This document shows, in pieces, positions 1 to 8,305 of a stretch of DNA of 36,075 nucleotides. Each line of letters begins with the position of its first letter. Position 1 is the stretch's first letter. The DNA comes from Planctomycetaceae bacterium (GTDB taxonomy: Bacteria > Planctomycetota > Planctomycetia > Pirellulales > Thermoguttaceae), in NCBI GenBank assembly GCA_031269105.1, contig JAISZO010000216.1, forward strand, positions 1-36,075. Direction: 5' to 3'. The translations under genes were made by a program, and so were the position numbers. The notes under the pieces are model-generated. The model was not told where the DNA came from. It did not search any database and saw only the letters and a program-made list of their open reading frames with translations.

Positions 1-5
1 ATTAA

Positions 6-260
6 CGAAACGCTTTGCAAACAAGTCCGCGTTCAGAAAAAATGCGGAAATTTGTGAGAGACAATTACAGCTGGGAGTTTGAAACGGTAAAACGAACGGA
101 TTTGGCAAACAGCAAGATATAATATCAGCGTTGGAAGGTGGAACGGACGATAGGTTGGACGATGAATTGGCGGAGTTTATGCCGACATTATGAAAGAGAT
201 TCGGCGTCAAGCAAGGTAAAAGTGTTGCGGGCTTCGGTCTATTATAGACAAAACGCTTGA
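6..260 (+). pseudogene. IS5-type transposase C-terminal remnant
   Basis: Frame 3 of the plus strand reads as the C-terminal part of an IS5-type DDE transposase. It has a VKRTDLA stretch near 90-110, then QRWKVERTIGW from 126, then NWRSLCRHYE. The family pattern is a K-R-T-D segment followed by RW-VERTF-W and R-RL-KDYE. The E of VERT, normally the last catalytic acidic residue, is present. An in-frame TAA at 120-122 interrupts it, the frame closes upstream at 3-5, and the N-terminal catalytic half is absent. It is therefore a decayed fragment. I saw no inverted repeats, and the element may extend left of the window. The family call is by motif only. Confidence 0.75.
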
Positions 261-379
261 CTCGTGAAAGCACATTACCAGACAAAATTGATCCAGAACA
301 TTGAGAACAAACTCAAATTACGACTCAATACGCTTATATAAACCCGTTAAATTACCACATCCGCTGTAAGATCAATATC

Positions 380-3300
380 TCACTTTTTTCCGCAACATTT
401 TTTATACTTCTTTCCGCTGCCGCAAGGACACGGCTCGTTGCGTCCGATTTGCGGGGTTTTGTTGCGGTAAGGTTCGAGTTTTTTATCAGATTGAGTTTGC
501 TCTATCGCCTGTTGCTGCTGATTGACAATGTTATCAGAACGACGATTGGCAAGCATTTCTTCCGTTGCGGCGGTACTGGAAATTTCGTCGTGACGGGCTT
601 CTCCTTCTTCCCACGCCGAACCAATAAACTCTTCGTCTAATTGTTCAACGCGGAAAATATAATCGGTCACGCGGTCGAATACCGTGTCCCACATGCTTTC
701 AAATATCCGCATTCCTTCGCGTTTGTATTCGACTTTCGGATCCACCTGCGCGTAACCGCGAAGCCCGACGCTGGAACGTAAATGATCCATCACCAAAAGA
801 TGATCTTTCCACGCCGCGTCAAGAATTTGCAAAACTAAAGAACGTTCCATCTTTCGCATTTCCGGGTTGTACCAGTCTTCGGCAATCGCATCAAGATGAT
901 CCTGAATCTCTTCCGGTTTCCAAAGCGAAAGACGAATCGGCGACGTGACGTAATTGTACCTGTCGTTGAGAATTTTGCAAAACCCGTTCAAATTCGGATT
1001 GTAACGGTCAATCGATGCGCGGTTTTGTTCTAAGTCTTCTTCGGTATTTTCCTGCGCTTTGAGCAACTCAAGAAAATCTGCGCGAAGCGCTTTCGCTTTT
1101 TCCGTCAATTGCGTTTCCGTTCTCGCGCTTTTTTCAAAAAGTAAATCGCGGATTTCGTCCCGCTGCATATTTTTCAATTCCTCAACGTCCACCTGAACGC
1201 CAAACCGTTGCGACGCCCATGCCGCTAATTTTTCGCGGTCGTATCGTTTCACGCCGTTGGGATCGCGCACCGTAAAATGCAACAGCCCCGTATAAACCGG
1301 AAATTGCAGTTCTTTTTGATGATAATGCTCATGCACCATTTGATACAACATTTCACGGAACGCAATCGCTTCGGTATTTTCATAATCTTTCAGATCAAGC
1401 GTCAGACCGAACTTGGCTTTCACCCAATTGCACGCCGTCGTAACGCCGAAATCCGGTTTCAAGAAGGGTTTGCCTTGCGAAAGATCGACTTTTTCAATAT
1501 AGTTGTGTGCCCGTTCTATTAAGTATTCGTCAATCGTATCGCGTCCGACTTGCTGCAAATCGCGCTCGCGCACCGAAAGTTTCCAGCGCGTATTGACGTT
1601 TCTCGCCAATGCCTGCCAGTTCCATTCCGTTCTTTCCATATCTTTGGACAGATTTTCTTCAATCATGTCCAACACCTGAATTTCCGCGTGCCGCCGCGCC
1701 TGGTCATGCGCGTATTCGTCGGCGGTATCAAAATTCATTCCGCGAAAATCTTTCGGTTCAAACTCAACCGCCAAACGGTTTCCCGCCCACGCCGCAAACG
1801 ACGCCGCTCCGTAATCGGGATTTAAAAATCCATTAATGTGCAAATCAATCTGACGGTCGATCATTTCAAAAATCATCGACTTGCAATTTGCGCCGTCGAG
1901 AATTCGTTGACGATAACCGTAAACCCGTTTTCGCTGAAAGTCCATCACTTCGTCGTATTCGAGAAGACTCTTTCGGACGTCGAAATTGCGTTCTTCCACT
2001 TTTTTCTGCGCCCCTTCAATACGGCGGCTGACCATGCGGCTTTCAATCGGCTGTCCTTCTTCCATGCCGAGCCGTCCGAGAATATTTTTGACCCATTCTC
2101 CCGCGAAAATCCGCATCAGATCGTCTTCCAGCGACAGGAAAAACCGGCTGCTTCCCGGATCGCCCTGACGACCACAACGACCGCGCAACTGCAAATCAAT
2201 TCGCCGCGCCTCGTGACGTTCCGAGCCGATAATATGCAAACCGCCCATGTTTCGAACAAGTTCGCCTTCCTCTTTCATCTGTTCGCGGCTCTCAATTTCG
2301 CGAACTAAAGCGTCCCATTCTTCGCGCGGCACGTCCAATCGCGTCGGATATTTTTCCTGCAATATCCCCCACGTCATTGCGTCGGGATTGCCGCCGAGAA
2401 TGATGTCCGTTCCGCGTCCCGCCATGTTTGTCGCAATGGTTACCGCTCCTTTCCGACCGGCTTGCGCGACAATTTCCGCCTCGCGCTGATGATATTTCGC
2501 GTTCAAAACCTGATGCTTAATTCCTTTGCGGTCAAGCATTTCAGAAATTAGCTCGCTGCGTTCAATCGAAACCGTTCCGACAAGAACCGGACGACCTTTT
2601 GACTGAACTTTGTCAATCTTATCTTTCGAAATGATTTGCGTCTCGCGACTGCCTTTCGGTTGAAATTCGATTTGCGAGTCGTCGTCTTTGACAATTGTTC
2701 CCCAAACTTCACGGTCGCCGCCGTCAAATTCCAACACGTCCCACTTGTTGAGTTTTTCGACTTCATTGACGATTGCCTCGTATTTTTCTTTCTCGGTACG
2801 ATAAATCTGATCCACAAAATTCTTACGCTGTAATACTTTATTTGACGGAATCGCAATGACTTCGAGTTTGTAAATTTTCAAAAATTCGGACGCTTCGGTC
2901 ATTGCCGTTCCGGTCATGCCGGCGATTTTGTCGTATAATTTGAAATAATTTTGCAAGGTGATTGTCGCGAGCGTTTGCGTTTCCTCTTTGACGCGAACTT
3001 GCTCTTTTGCTTCGACCGCCTGATGCAATCCGTCGCTCCACTGACGCCCTTCCATCTTGCGTCCGGTAAATTCGTCCACAATGATAATTTCGCCGCGATC
3101 CACGACATAATTGACGTCGCGTTTATACAAGTAATGCGCTTTTAAGGCGTTATCGATTAAATGGGGCCACTCCATATTTCCGGCGGTGTAAAAACTTTCG
3201 ACTCCGGCAAGATGTTCGGCGCGGCGCACGCCTTCGTCGGTCAAATTTGCGGTGTGGTCTTTTTCGTTGACTTCAAAATCGGTTCCCCGCGTCAATTGCC

Positions 3301-4117
3301 GGGCGATTTTGTCTGCGTGAGCGTAACGAGACGTGTCGCTTCTTGACGCGCCGGAAATAATGAGCGGCGTTCTCGCTTCGTCAATAAGAATATTGTCCAC
3401 CTCGTCGATAATGGCGAAATTGAGTTTTCCCTGCACTTGCTGATATTGTTTCGGAAACCGGTCGTCTCCTTTGGCGGCAAACCGCATATTGTCGCGCAGG
3501 TAATCGAAACCAAATTCGTTATTCGTGCCGTAAGTAACGTCGCAAAGATAAGCGGCTTGACGTTCATCGGCGGGCATATTGGCTTGAATCGTTCCCACTG
3601 TCATTCCCAACGAAAGATAGAGCGGTCCCATCCATTCCATATCGCGTCGGGCAAGATAATCGTTGACAGTCACGATATGCACGCCTTTTCCTTCCAGTGC
3701 GTTAAGATAGGCGGGCAAAGTAGCGACAAGCGTTTTTCCTTCTCCGGTAATCATCTCGGCGATTGCCCCGCTATGCAACACCATGCCGCCAATCAACTGC
3801 ACGTCGTAGTGCCGCATTCCGAGAACGCGCCGTCCCGCTTCGCGGCAAACCGCGAAAGCGTCTGGAAGAATATCGTCAAGCGTTTCTCCGTCGGCAAGCC
3901 GCTTGCGAAGTTTCGGCGTCATTTCTTTCAGTTCTTCGTCCGTAAGTCCTTTGTAATATTCTTCTTTGGCGTTGATTTGTTCGACTATCGGTTGCAGTTT
4001 TTTGAGAAACCGCGCATTTGCCGACCCAAACATATTCGTCAATTTATTTTCAATCCAAGCGGAAAAACCGTTAAAAGCGTCGCCAATTATTTCAAAGAAT
4101 CGCGTAAAAAATTCCAT
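380..4117 (-). CDS. secA: Preprotein translocase ATPase SecA, long form
   Basis: SecA is the cytosolic ATPase motor that pushes unfolded preproteins through SecYEG. The Walker A motif TGEGKT lies at residues 124-129, [14 protein letters not shown] begins at 238, and NMAGRGTDI is near 564-572. The helical scaffold and wing follow. The last 22 residues carry the SEC-C zinc motif [13 protein letters not shown], a SecB or ribosome contact in the family. At 1245 aa it is much longer than the 901-aa E. coli protein. An insertion of about 50 residues (roughly 457-505) sits between motor segments, and the wing/C-terminal part is expanded. Long SecA forms are known in planctomycetes. The usual DEVDS is DEVDN here. 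The ATG at 4117 has no obvious Shine-Dalgarno site. It appears monocistronic. Confidence 0.98.
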   Translation of the reverse strand: MEFFTRFFEIIGDAFNGFSAWIENKLTNMFGSANARFLKKLQPIVEQINAKEEYYKGLTDEELKEMTPKLRKRLADGETLDDILPDAFAVCREAGRRVLGMRHYDVQLIGGMVLHSGAIAEMITGEGKTLVATLPAYLNALEGKGVHIVTVNDYLARRDMEWMGPLYLSLGMTVGTIQANMPADERQAAYLCDVTYGTNNEFGFDYLRDNMRFAAKGDDRFPKQYQQVQGKLNFAIIDEVDNILIDEARTPLIISGASRSDTSRYAHADKIARQLTRGTDFEVNEKDHTANLTDEGVRRAEHLAGVESFYTAGNMEWPHLIDNALKAHYLYKRDVNYVVDRGEIIIVDEFTGRKMEGRQWSDGLHQAVEAKEQVRVKEETQTLATITLQNYFKLYDKIAGMTGTAMTEASEFLKIYKLEVIAIPSNKVLQRKNFVDQIYRTEKEKYEAIVNEVEKLNKWDVLEFDGGDREVWGTIVKDDDSQIEFQPKGSRETQIISKDKIDKVQSKGRPVLVGTVSIERSELISEMLDRKGIKHQVLNAKYHQREAEIVAQAGRKGAVTIATNMAGRGTDIILGGNPDAMTWGILQEKYPTRLDVPREEWDALVREIESREQMKEEGELVRNMGGLHIIGSERHEARRIDLQLRGRCGRQGDPGSSRFFLSLEDDLMRIFAGEWVKNILGRLGMEEGQPIESRMVSRRIEGAQKKVEERNFDVRKSLLEYDEVMDFQRKRVYGYRQRILDGANCKSMIFEMIDRQIDLHINGFLNPDYGAASFAAWAGNRLAVEFEPKDFRGMNFDTADEYAHDQARRHAEIQVLDMIEENLSKDMERTEWNWQALARNVNTRWKLSVRERDLQQVGRDTIDEYLIERAHNYIEKVDLSQGKPFLKPDFGVTTACNWVKAKFGLTLDLKDYENTEAIAFREMLYQMVHEHYHQKELQFPVYTGLLHFTVRDPNGVKRYDREKLAAWASQRFGVQVDVEELKNMQRDEIRDLLFEKSARTETQLTEKAKALRADFLELLKAQENTEEDLEQNRASIDRYNPNLNGFCKILNDRYNYVTSPIRLSLWKPEEIQDHLDAIAEDWYNPEMRKMERSLVLQILDAAWKDHLLVMDHLRSSVGLRGYAQVDPKVEYKREGMRIFESMWDTVFDRVTDYIFRVEQLDEEFIGSAWEEGEARHDEISSTAATEEMLANRRSDNIVNQQQQAIEQTQSDKKLEPYRNKTPQIGRNEPCPCGSGKKYKKCCGKK

Positions 4118-4476
4118 AATATCCGTTTCTCTATAAGATTATGTCAAACGACCGGAAGTCGTATTCTATTTCAGTAATCAATGTTAGTTTAACGCTCCTA
4201 ACAACTTTGGTCAAGATGAAACAAGCAAAGTTTGCTCATTTTTGTCCGACCGCCAGGCATTTTTTTGCCGCATTGCTAAGCTTCCGCGATTTTTTCATAC
4301 GTTTGAACGTATTAGAATAAAACGCTTCGTGAACAGAAAATCCTATGTTGCGACATTCATTGGCGTCGTATTTGTAAATGGTCAAAATTATAAAGACTCC
4401 ATTTGCAAAAGATAAGACGATGACGCTAATTTTCAGCGACGTCTTTTAACGACGTTTTAATCTTTTACAATTTTCA
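4118..4476. other. Intergenic region between kinase gene and secA
   Basis: These 359 bases hold the secA upstream region and the downstream end of the kinase gene, both on the minus strand. I find no credible small ORF or RNA gene. The only clear structure is a bulged hairpin at 4413-4446, annotated separately. Confidence 0.6.
4413..4446 (-). terminator. Possible terminator of the two-component operon
   Basis: Outer arms AAGACG/CGTCTT and inner arms CGCT/AGCG form a bulged stem about 30 bases past the kinase stop codon. The minus strand then reads ATCTTTTGC, so the T-tract is weak. The position fits a terminator, but the call is tentative. Confidence 0.35.
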
Positions 4477-5358
4477 TCAAACGTCGTTCATTTCAGAATT
4501 TGAAAAAGTACCATTTGCCGGTATTTCAATTGTGAATTTAGCGCCGTGCGGGATACGGTTTTCCGCGCGAATTGTTCCGCCTATGAGTTCAAGCAACCGC
4601 CACGCTTTCGGTAATCCAAAACCGAGTCCGCGTCCCGCCTGCCGACCGGAAAAATAAGGAGAAAAAAGATGCGGAAGATGTTTTTCAGGAAATCCCGGTC
4701 CGTCGTCTTCAAACACAATAATCGCCGAACACAACGCAGAGCGCCGCTCTTGATCGTCGCAAGTATCGCGGATTGCGTTTTGATTTAAGTCACGCTTGTT
4801 TTTGCCATATTCGCAGTGAATTTTTATTACGCCTTTTGTATCAATCGCTTCGATTGAGTTTTTGCACAAAACCGCAAAAATTGTTTCCAGAAACGAAGAA
4901 TCAAGAAACATCACGACATTGTCCGCAACGTTGTGCAAATCCCAAATAATCGTTTTTGCAGATATTGCGGTTTCTTTTTCTTGAAAATTTTCCGATTCGG
5001 AAAACCGCAAAACGACCGTTCGCAATATTTCGGAAATATTGACATTCGATAAAACCGGTTTTGGCGGACGAGCAAAAAGGCGTATATCGGCGATCATTTC
5101 ATACGCGCGACGCACTTGAGCGAGAATTGAAAATAAATGTTTTTGCTGTTCTGGACGAGTAATTTCCTGCAACAACAACTGCGCACGCCCGCTGATAATC
5201 GTCAGCGGATTATTGATTTCGTGTCCGGCTCCGGCGGCAAACTCCGCAAGGGCTTCCATTTTTTGACGCTCCAACTCCTCCTGAAACAGCCGTTCCAAAG
5301 TCGCGGCATGTTCCGGCGCGAGAAGCGACCAAAAAGGAAGATGATCCTTGTTGATCAT
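4477..5358 (-). CDS. Cytoplasmic sensor histidine kinase
   Basis: This 293-aa histidine kinase would phosphorylate a response regulator, most likely the one whose gene overlaps it. The H-box is AGAGHEINNPL with the phospho-accepting His at residue 46. The N-box is CKNSIEAI, G1 is EDDGPGF and G2 is GRGLGFGL. There is no membrane segment and no recognisable sensor domain in the roughly 40 residues before the H-box. It is therefore cytosolic, and its input must come from a partner or from a very short N-terminal region. The ATG overlaps the regulator's stop codon in an ATGA junction (5355-5358), so the two are probably translationally coupled. The signal is unknown. Confidence 0.93.
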   Translation of the reverse strand: MINKDHLPFWSLLAPEHAATLERLFQEELERQKMEALAEFAAGAGHEINNPLTIISGRAQLLLQEITRPEQQKHLFSILAQVRRAYEMIADIRLFARPPKPVLSNVNISEILRTVVLRFSESENFQEKETAISAKTIIWDLHNVADNVVMFLDSSFLETIFAVLCKNSIEAIDTKGVIKIHCEYGKNKRDLNQNAIRDTCDDQERRSALCSAIIVFEDDGPGFPEKHLPHLFSPYFSGRQAGRGLGFGLPKAWRLLELIGGTIRAENRIPHGAKFTIEIPANGTFSNSEMNDV

Positions 5359-5936
5359 ACGAATGATTCAATATCGAGCAAAATGCAGATTCGTTTGACC
5401 AGTTTTTCCATATCGAATGGTTTTTGTATAAAATCATTTGCTCCCGAACCTCGAAGTTCGCTGATTTTATCTTCTTCAACCATACCGGAAATACAAATAA
5501 TTCTCACTTCATCCAACGAACTATCGTTTCGTACCCGTTGACAAACGTCTTTACCGTTGATGTCGGGAAGCATAACGTCCAGCACAATGAGGTCGGGACG
5601 ATATTCTTTCACCATCATTCCGGCGTCAAAACCGTTATTCACAGAGCGCGTTTCAAAACGTCCGTCGCGTTCCAAAACGTCCACAATCAAATCAACAAGA
5701 TCGCGGTCGTCGTCAACAACAAGTATCTTACGTTTTCCGCTTTCGAGAGCGTCTGTCGGAATTCCGTTGTCGCGCATGAAAATGAACAACTGGTCGCGCG
5801 GAATACGGCGAAAACGGCTGCCGGGAACACGAAATCCTTTTAATTGTCCCGAATCAAAACAACGTATGATCGTTTGTTGACTAACTTTACAAATTTTCGC
5901 AGCTTCGCCTGTTGTAAAAACTGTCTTAATTGCCAT
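5355..5936 (-). CDS. Response regulator, N-terminal excisionase/MerR-type HTH plus REC
   Basis: The 193-aa protein has the reverse of the usual regulator order. Residues 1-57 resemble the excisionase/MerR-like HTH family (TTGEAAKICKVSQQTI, then a GFRVPGSRFRRIPRDQL wing). Residues 69-190 form a receiver with acidic residues in VVDDDRD, phospho-acceptor D120 in LIVLDVMLPD, S150 and K172 in QKPF. Nothing follows the receiver. It probably controls transcription when phosphorylated by the overlapping kinase. The leader carries AAGGA about 11 bases before the ATG and a short palindrome at 5958-5970 that could be an autoregulatory site. The fold call is confident, but the target genes are unknown. 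Confidence 0.92.
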   Translation of the reverse strand: MAIKTVFTTGEAAKICKVSQQTIIRCFDSGQLKGFRVPGSRFRRIPRDQLFIFMRDNGIPTDALESGKRKILVVDDDRDLVDLIVDVLERDGRFETRSVNNGFDAGMMVKEYRPDLIVLDVMLPDINGKDVCQRVRNDSSLDEVRIICISGMVEEDKISELRGSGANDFIQKPFDMEKLVKRICILLDIESFV

Positions 5937-6497
5937 GTTTTAGACCATCCTTTTCTCCCGGTGTTACCGGCAAACTCTGAAACCTTACAGAACGACTTAG
6001 GAAAAGCTGTGATAACATATTGACAAAATACGCGGCTTTACCCAAGAGCGTCAGTTCCTTGTTGTTATTACTTTCCGAAAGCCCCTCAACCAATTTGAGT
6101 TGCTTTCATTTCCGCAAATCCCTAACTTATACGAATAGTGCAGTTGACAAGAGCCGTGATTTCTTCCGTTCTTGCCAAACTTACCAATGATTCTAATTAT
6201 AACTAACTTTCCTTTGGCGTCAACATCAAAATATAATTCCTATCTTTTTTAATAACAACATCTTATAAAAATTCTGTCAATTTTTTTATTTTTTTACAAG
6301 TTTGTGCGGATTTTATCAATCAAGAATTACAAATAAAATACAAACGCGTTATTAAATTATAGCAAAGAAAATGAATGAGTAAACAAGATAAAATAAAAAT
6401 TATAGAGAATTTCAAAAATTCCCAATATTTATAGACGGAAAATTTTATTTGAAACAAAAAACACAATTTGAATCATAACTAAAATTTGTATTTATTT
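5937..6497. other. Long AT-rich intergenic region
   Basis: These 561 bases separate the response regulator gene from the SUMF1-like gene, both on the minus strand. The region contains the regulator's leader and presumably its promoter. The part at 6200-6480 is extremely AT-rich with stop codons in all frames. No RNA gene or convincing small ORF was recognised. Confidence 0.6.
5958..5970. promoter_or_regulatory. Short palindrome in response-regulator leader
   Basis: CCGGT-GTT-ACCGG is a perfect 5-bp inverted repeat about 20 bases upstream of the regulator start and next to its candidate ribosome binding site. It could be an operator for the HTH domain or a small leader hairpin. It is short enough to be chance. 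Confidence 0.3.
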
Positions 6498-7970
6498 TTA
6501 ATGAAAAACGTCGTCATTTTCTGCGTTGCGGATAATCCGAAAACCAATAACATTAGACGTTGCGTCAGGATTTGCGCTATTTCGATAAGCGGAACGCGTC
6601 GCTTCCGCGCCGAACTGCCACGCACCGCCGCGTAACACGCGGGCGACGCCGTCGCAAGGACCGGTTGGATCGTCTTCTTGTTGTTCCTGCTGATAATAAA
6701 ATTCGTTGTACCAATCGTAACACCATTCCATGACGTTTCCGTGCATGTCGTAAAGTCCCCAGCCATTCGGTTTCTTTTCGCCGACAATATGCGTTTCCAA
6801 TTGAGCGTTATCATAGTACCACGCATAATGAGCGACGTCTAACACTAAATCGCCGAAACACCAAGGCGTAATACTTCCCGCGCGGCAAGCGTATTCCCAT
6901 TCGGCTTCGGTCGGAAGACGAAAACCGTTTCCGCCGAGAACATTCACTTCCGCGTCTTCAATGGCTTGACTCGCGCGGCGTTTGATTGCGTTGAGAGAAT
7001 AATACGGCGAAAAGCCCTCTTGTTCGCTCAATTTATTACAAAACTCAATGGCGCTGTACCACGTTACGCTATCCGCCGGACATTTCGGAACGTCGGTGGA
7101 AACGCTGGGATTGAATCCCATCAGCGAAGAAAAATGTTCCTGCGTTACCGGATAAATGCCGACAAAAAGCGGCTTCGTCACTTGAACGCGATGCTGCGGA
7201 TGTTCATTGTTCCGCATAAATTCGTCGCAATCATGCGATCCCATATAAAATTTTCCGCTCGGAATCAAACGAAGAATGATACCGGCGCCGGTCGTTTGCG
7301 TCGTCAGCCGTTCGATTTTTTGATGAAGAGACTGCGCTTCGGGATCGTTCGCTTTTAATTCGGCGTAACGTTGAACGCAAGACAAAAGCGCATTATATTG
7401 TTTTGTCGCAATCGAGTTTCGTATTTCCCGTACTAACGAATCGACTTCCGTGATGCATTCGCCCGCGTCGACGTACATTTTTTTCATATTTTCATCGACC
7501 ATCAAACGCGGCACTTCTTCGAGAATTTCCTGCACGCGCGCGTATTTTTGCACCGCCATCGCCTCTTTTGCCTGAGAAAGCAAACCGTCCACATGAGCTC
7601 GCAATTCGCGGCGTTCTTTTTGAAATATCGGTAAATTGGCTTTCGCCCAATCGCGGTAACGGGAATAATCGGGATGCGTTACGGCAATCATCTGTTTCAG
7701 CAGCGAAATCGCGCGGTCGTGTCCGCAGACTTCCCTAAGTTTAATAATTTGTTGCTGCTGCGTTTGTAAGCGTTCTGAAAATTTTTGCTTGAGCTGCGGA
7801 ATGTTCGTTCCGCAATCGTGACAAATTGTCGCGCCAACGGGATTAAGCGATTGGCAAGCAAGACACGGCTCGTAAGAAGCCGTTTGTTCCGTATTGATTT
7901 GTTTGGTCGGAAAAACGGGGATAATGTTTTCTGCGTTTTTCGAAAATGTTAAGGAATCCGAATTTGACAT
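6498..7970 (-). CDS. Zinc-ribbon protein with SUMF1/FGE-like C-terminal domain
   Basis: The 490-aa protein begins with a disordered stretch and a zinc ribbon (Cys 36, 39, 50, 53). A helical, probably coiled-coil middle follows at about 60-225. The C-terminal domain from about 232 to 485 is of formylglycine-generating enzyme/SUMF1 type: GKFYMGS, the VTQEHF strand, FRLPTEAEWEYACRAG, GLYDMHGNVMEWCYDWY, RVLRGGAW and GFRIIR. The paired catalytic cysteines of true formylglycine-generating enzymes, expected after the RGGSW segment, are absent. It is more likely a binding or effector module than a sulfatase activator. There is no signal peptide or membrane segment. It diverges from the GGDEF gene across a shared promoter region. 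Such domains are abundant in planctomycetes. Confidence 0.88.
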   Translation of the reverse strand: MSNSDSLTFSKNAENIIPVFPTKQINTEQTASYEPCLACQSLNPVGATICHDCGTNIPQLKQKFSERLQTQQQQIIKLREVCGHDRAISLLKQMIAVTHPDYSRYRDWAKANLPIFQKERRELRAHVDGLLSQAKEAMAVQKYARVQEILEEVPRLMVDENMKKMYVDAGECITEVDSLVREIRNSIATKQYNALLSCVQRYAELKANDPEAQSLHQKIERLTTQTTGAGIILRLIPSGKFYMGSHDCDEFMRNNEHPQHRVQVTKPLFVGIYPVTQEHFSSLMGFNPSVSTDVPKCPADSVTWYSAIEFCNKLSEQEGFSPYYSLNAIKRRASQAIEDAEVNVLGGNGFRLPTEAEWEYACRAGSITPWCFGDLVLDVAHYAWYYDNAQLETHIVGEKKPNGWGLYDMHGNVMEWCYDWYNEFYYQQEQQEDDPTGPCDGVARVLRGGAWQFGAEATRSAYRNSANPDATSNVIGFRIIRNAENDDVFH

Positions 7971-8305
7971 AATATTATATTTAGTCGTTAAGCATTTTGG
8001 AAGAATCTCGCGATGCGTTTGGTTGAATCGGTTTTTTCAACAATAGCTTATTTTTTAGAAAGATTTTTCAAAACGGCAGAAACAAAATGAAATCGGCGCC
8101 GGAACGATTTTACTGGTTATTTGCGTTTTACTAACTTTAGTAAAAATATGTTTTTTGATAAAAAAATAGAAAATACGTTTTTTTAACGTAAGAGTTATAG
8201 TTTTGTAAGCTAAAGTTATAATAAGGAATTGGCGTACATTTGTATCAAAATCGCGTTCTTTAAAATAAGAACAGAACCGCATTGTAATCGTCGCGGCGCG
8301 ATTAT
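7971..8305. other. Divergent promoter region
   Basis: These 335 bases lie between the divergent SUMF1-like and REC-GGDEF genes and must contain both promoters. The region is AT-rich. The perfect palindrome at 8126-8145 is the only definite element. An open frame on the minus strand at 8055-8282 looks like low-complexity noise. Confidence 0.6.
8126..8145. promoter_or_regulatory. Perfect 9-bp-arm palindrome, candidate operator
   Basis: The sequence ttttactaactttagtaaaa has exact 9-bp arms around a 2-bp centre, the size of a dimeric repressor or activator site. It lies near the middle of a divergent intergenic region and could serve either gene. The loop is too short for a stable RNA hairpin, which favours a DNA-binding site. 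Confidence 0.45.

Noticed and set aside
3437-4177. A 246-codon open frame antisense to the 5' part of secA
   Set aside because: It lies almost wholly inside secA on the opposite strand, its translation matches no family I know, and secA is unmistakable.
8055-8282. A 75-codon frame on the minus strand between the SUMF1-like and GGDEF genes
   Set aside because: It sits across the divergent promoter region and the palindrome, is low-complexity Phe/Ile/Lys-rich, and has no ribosome binding site.
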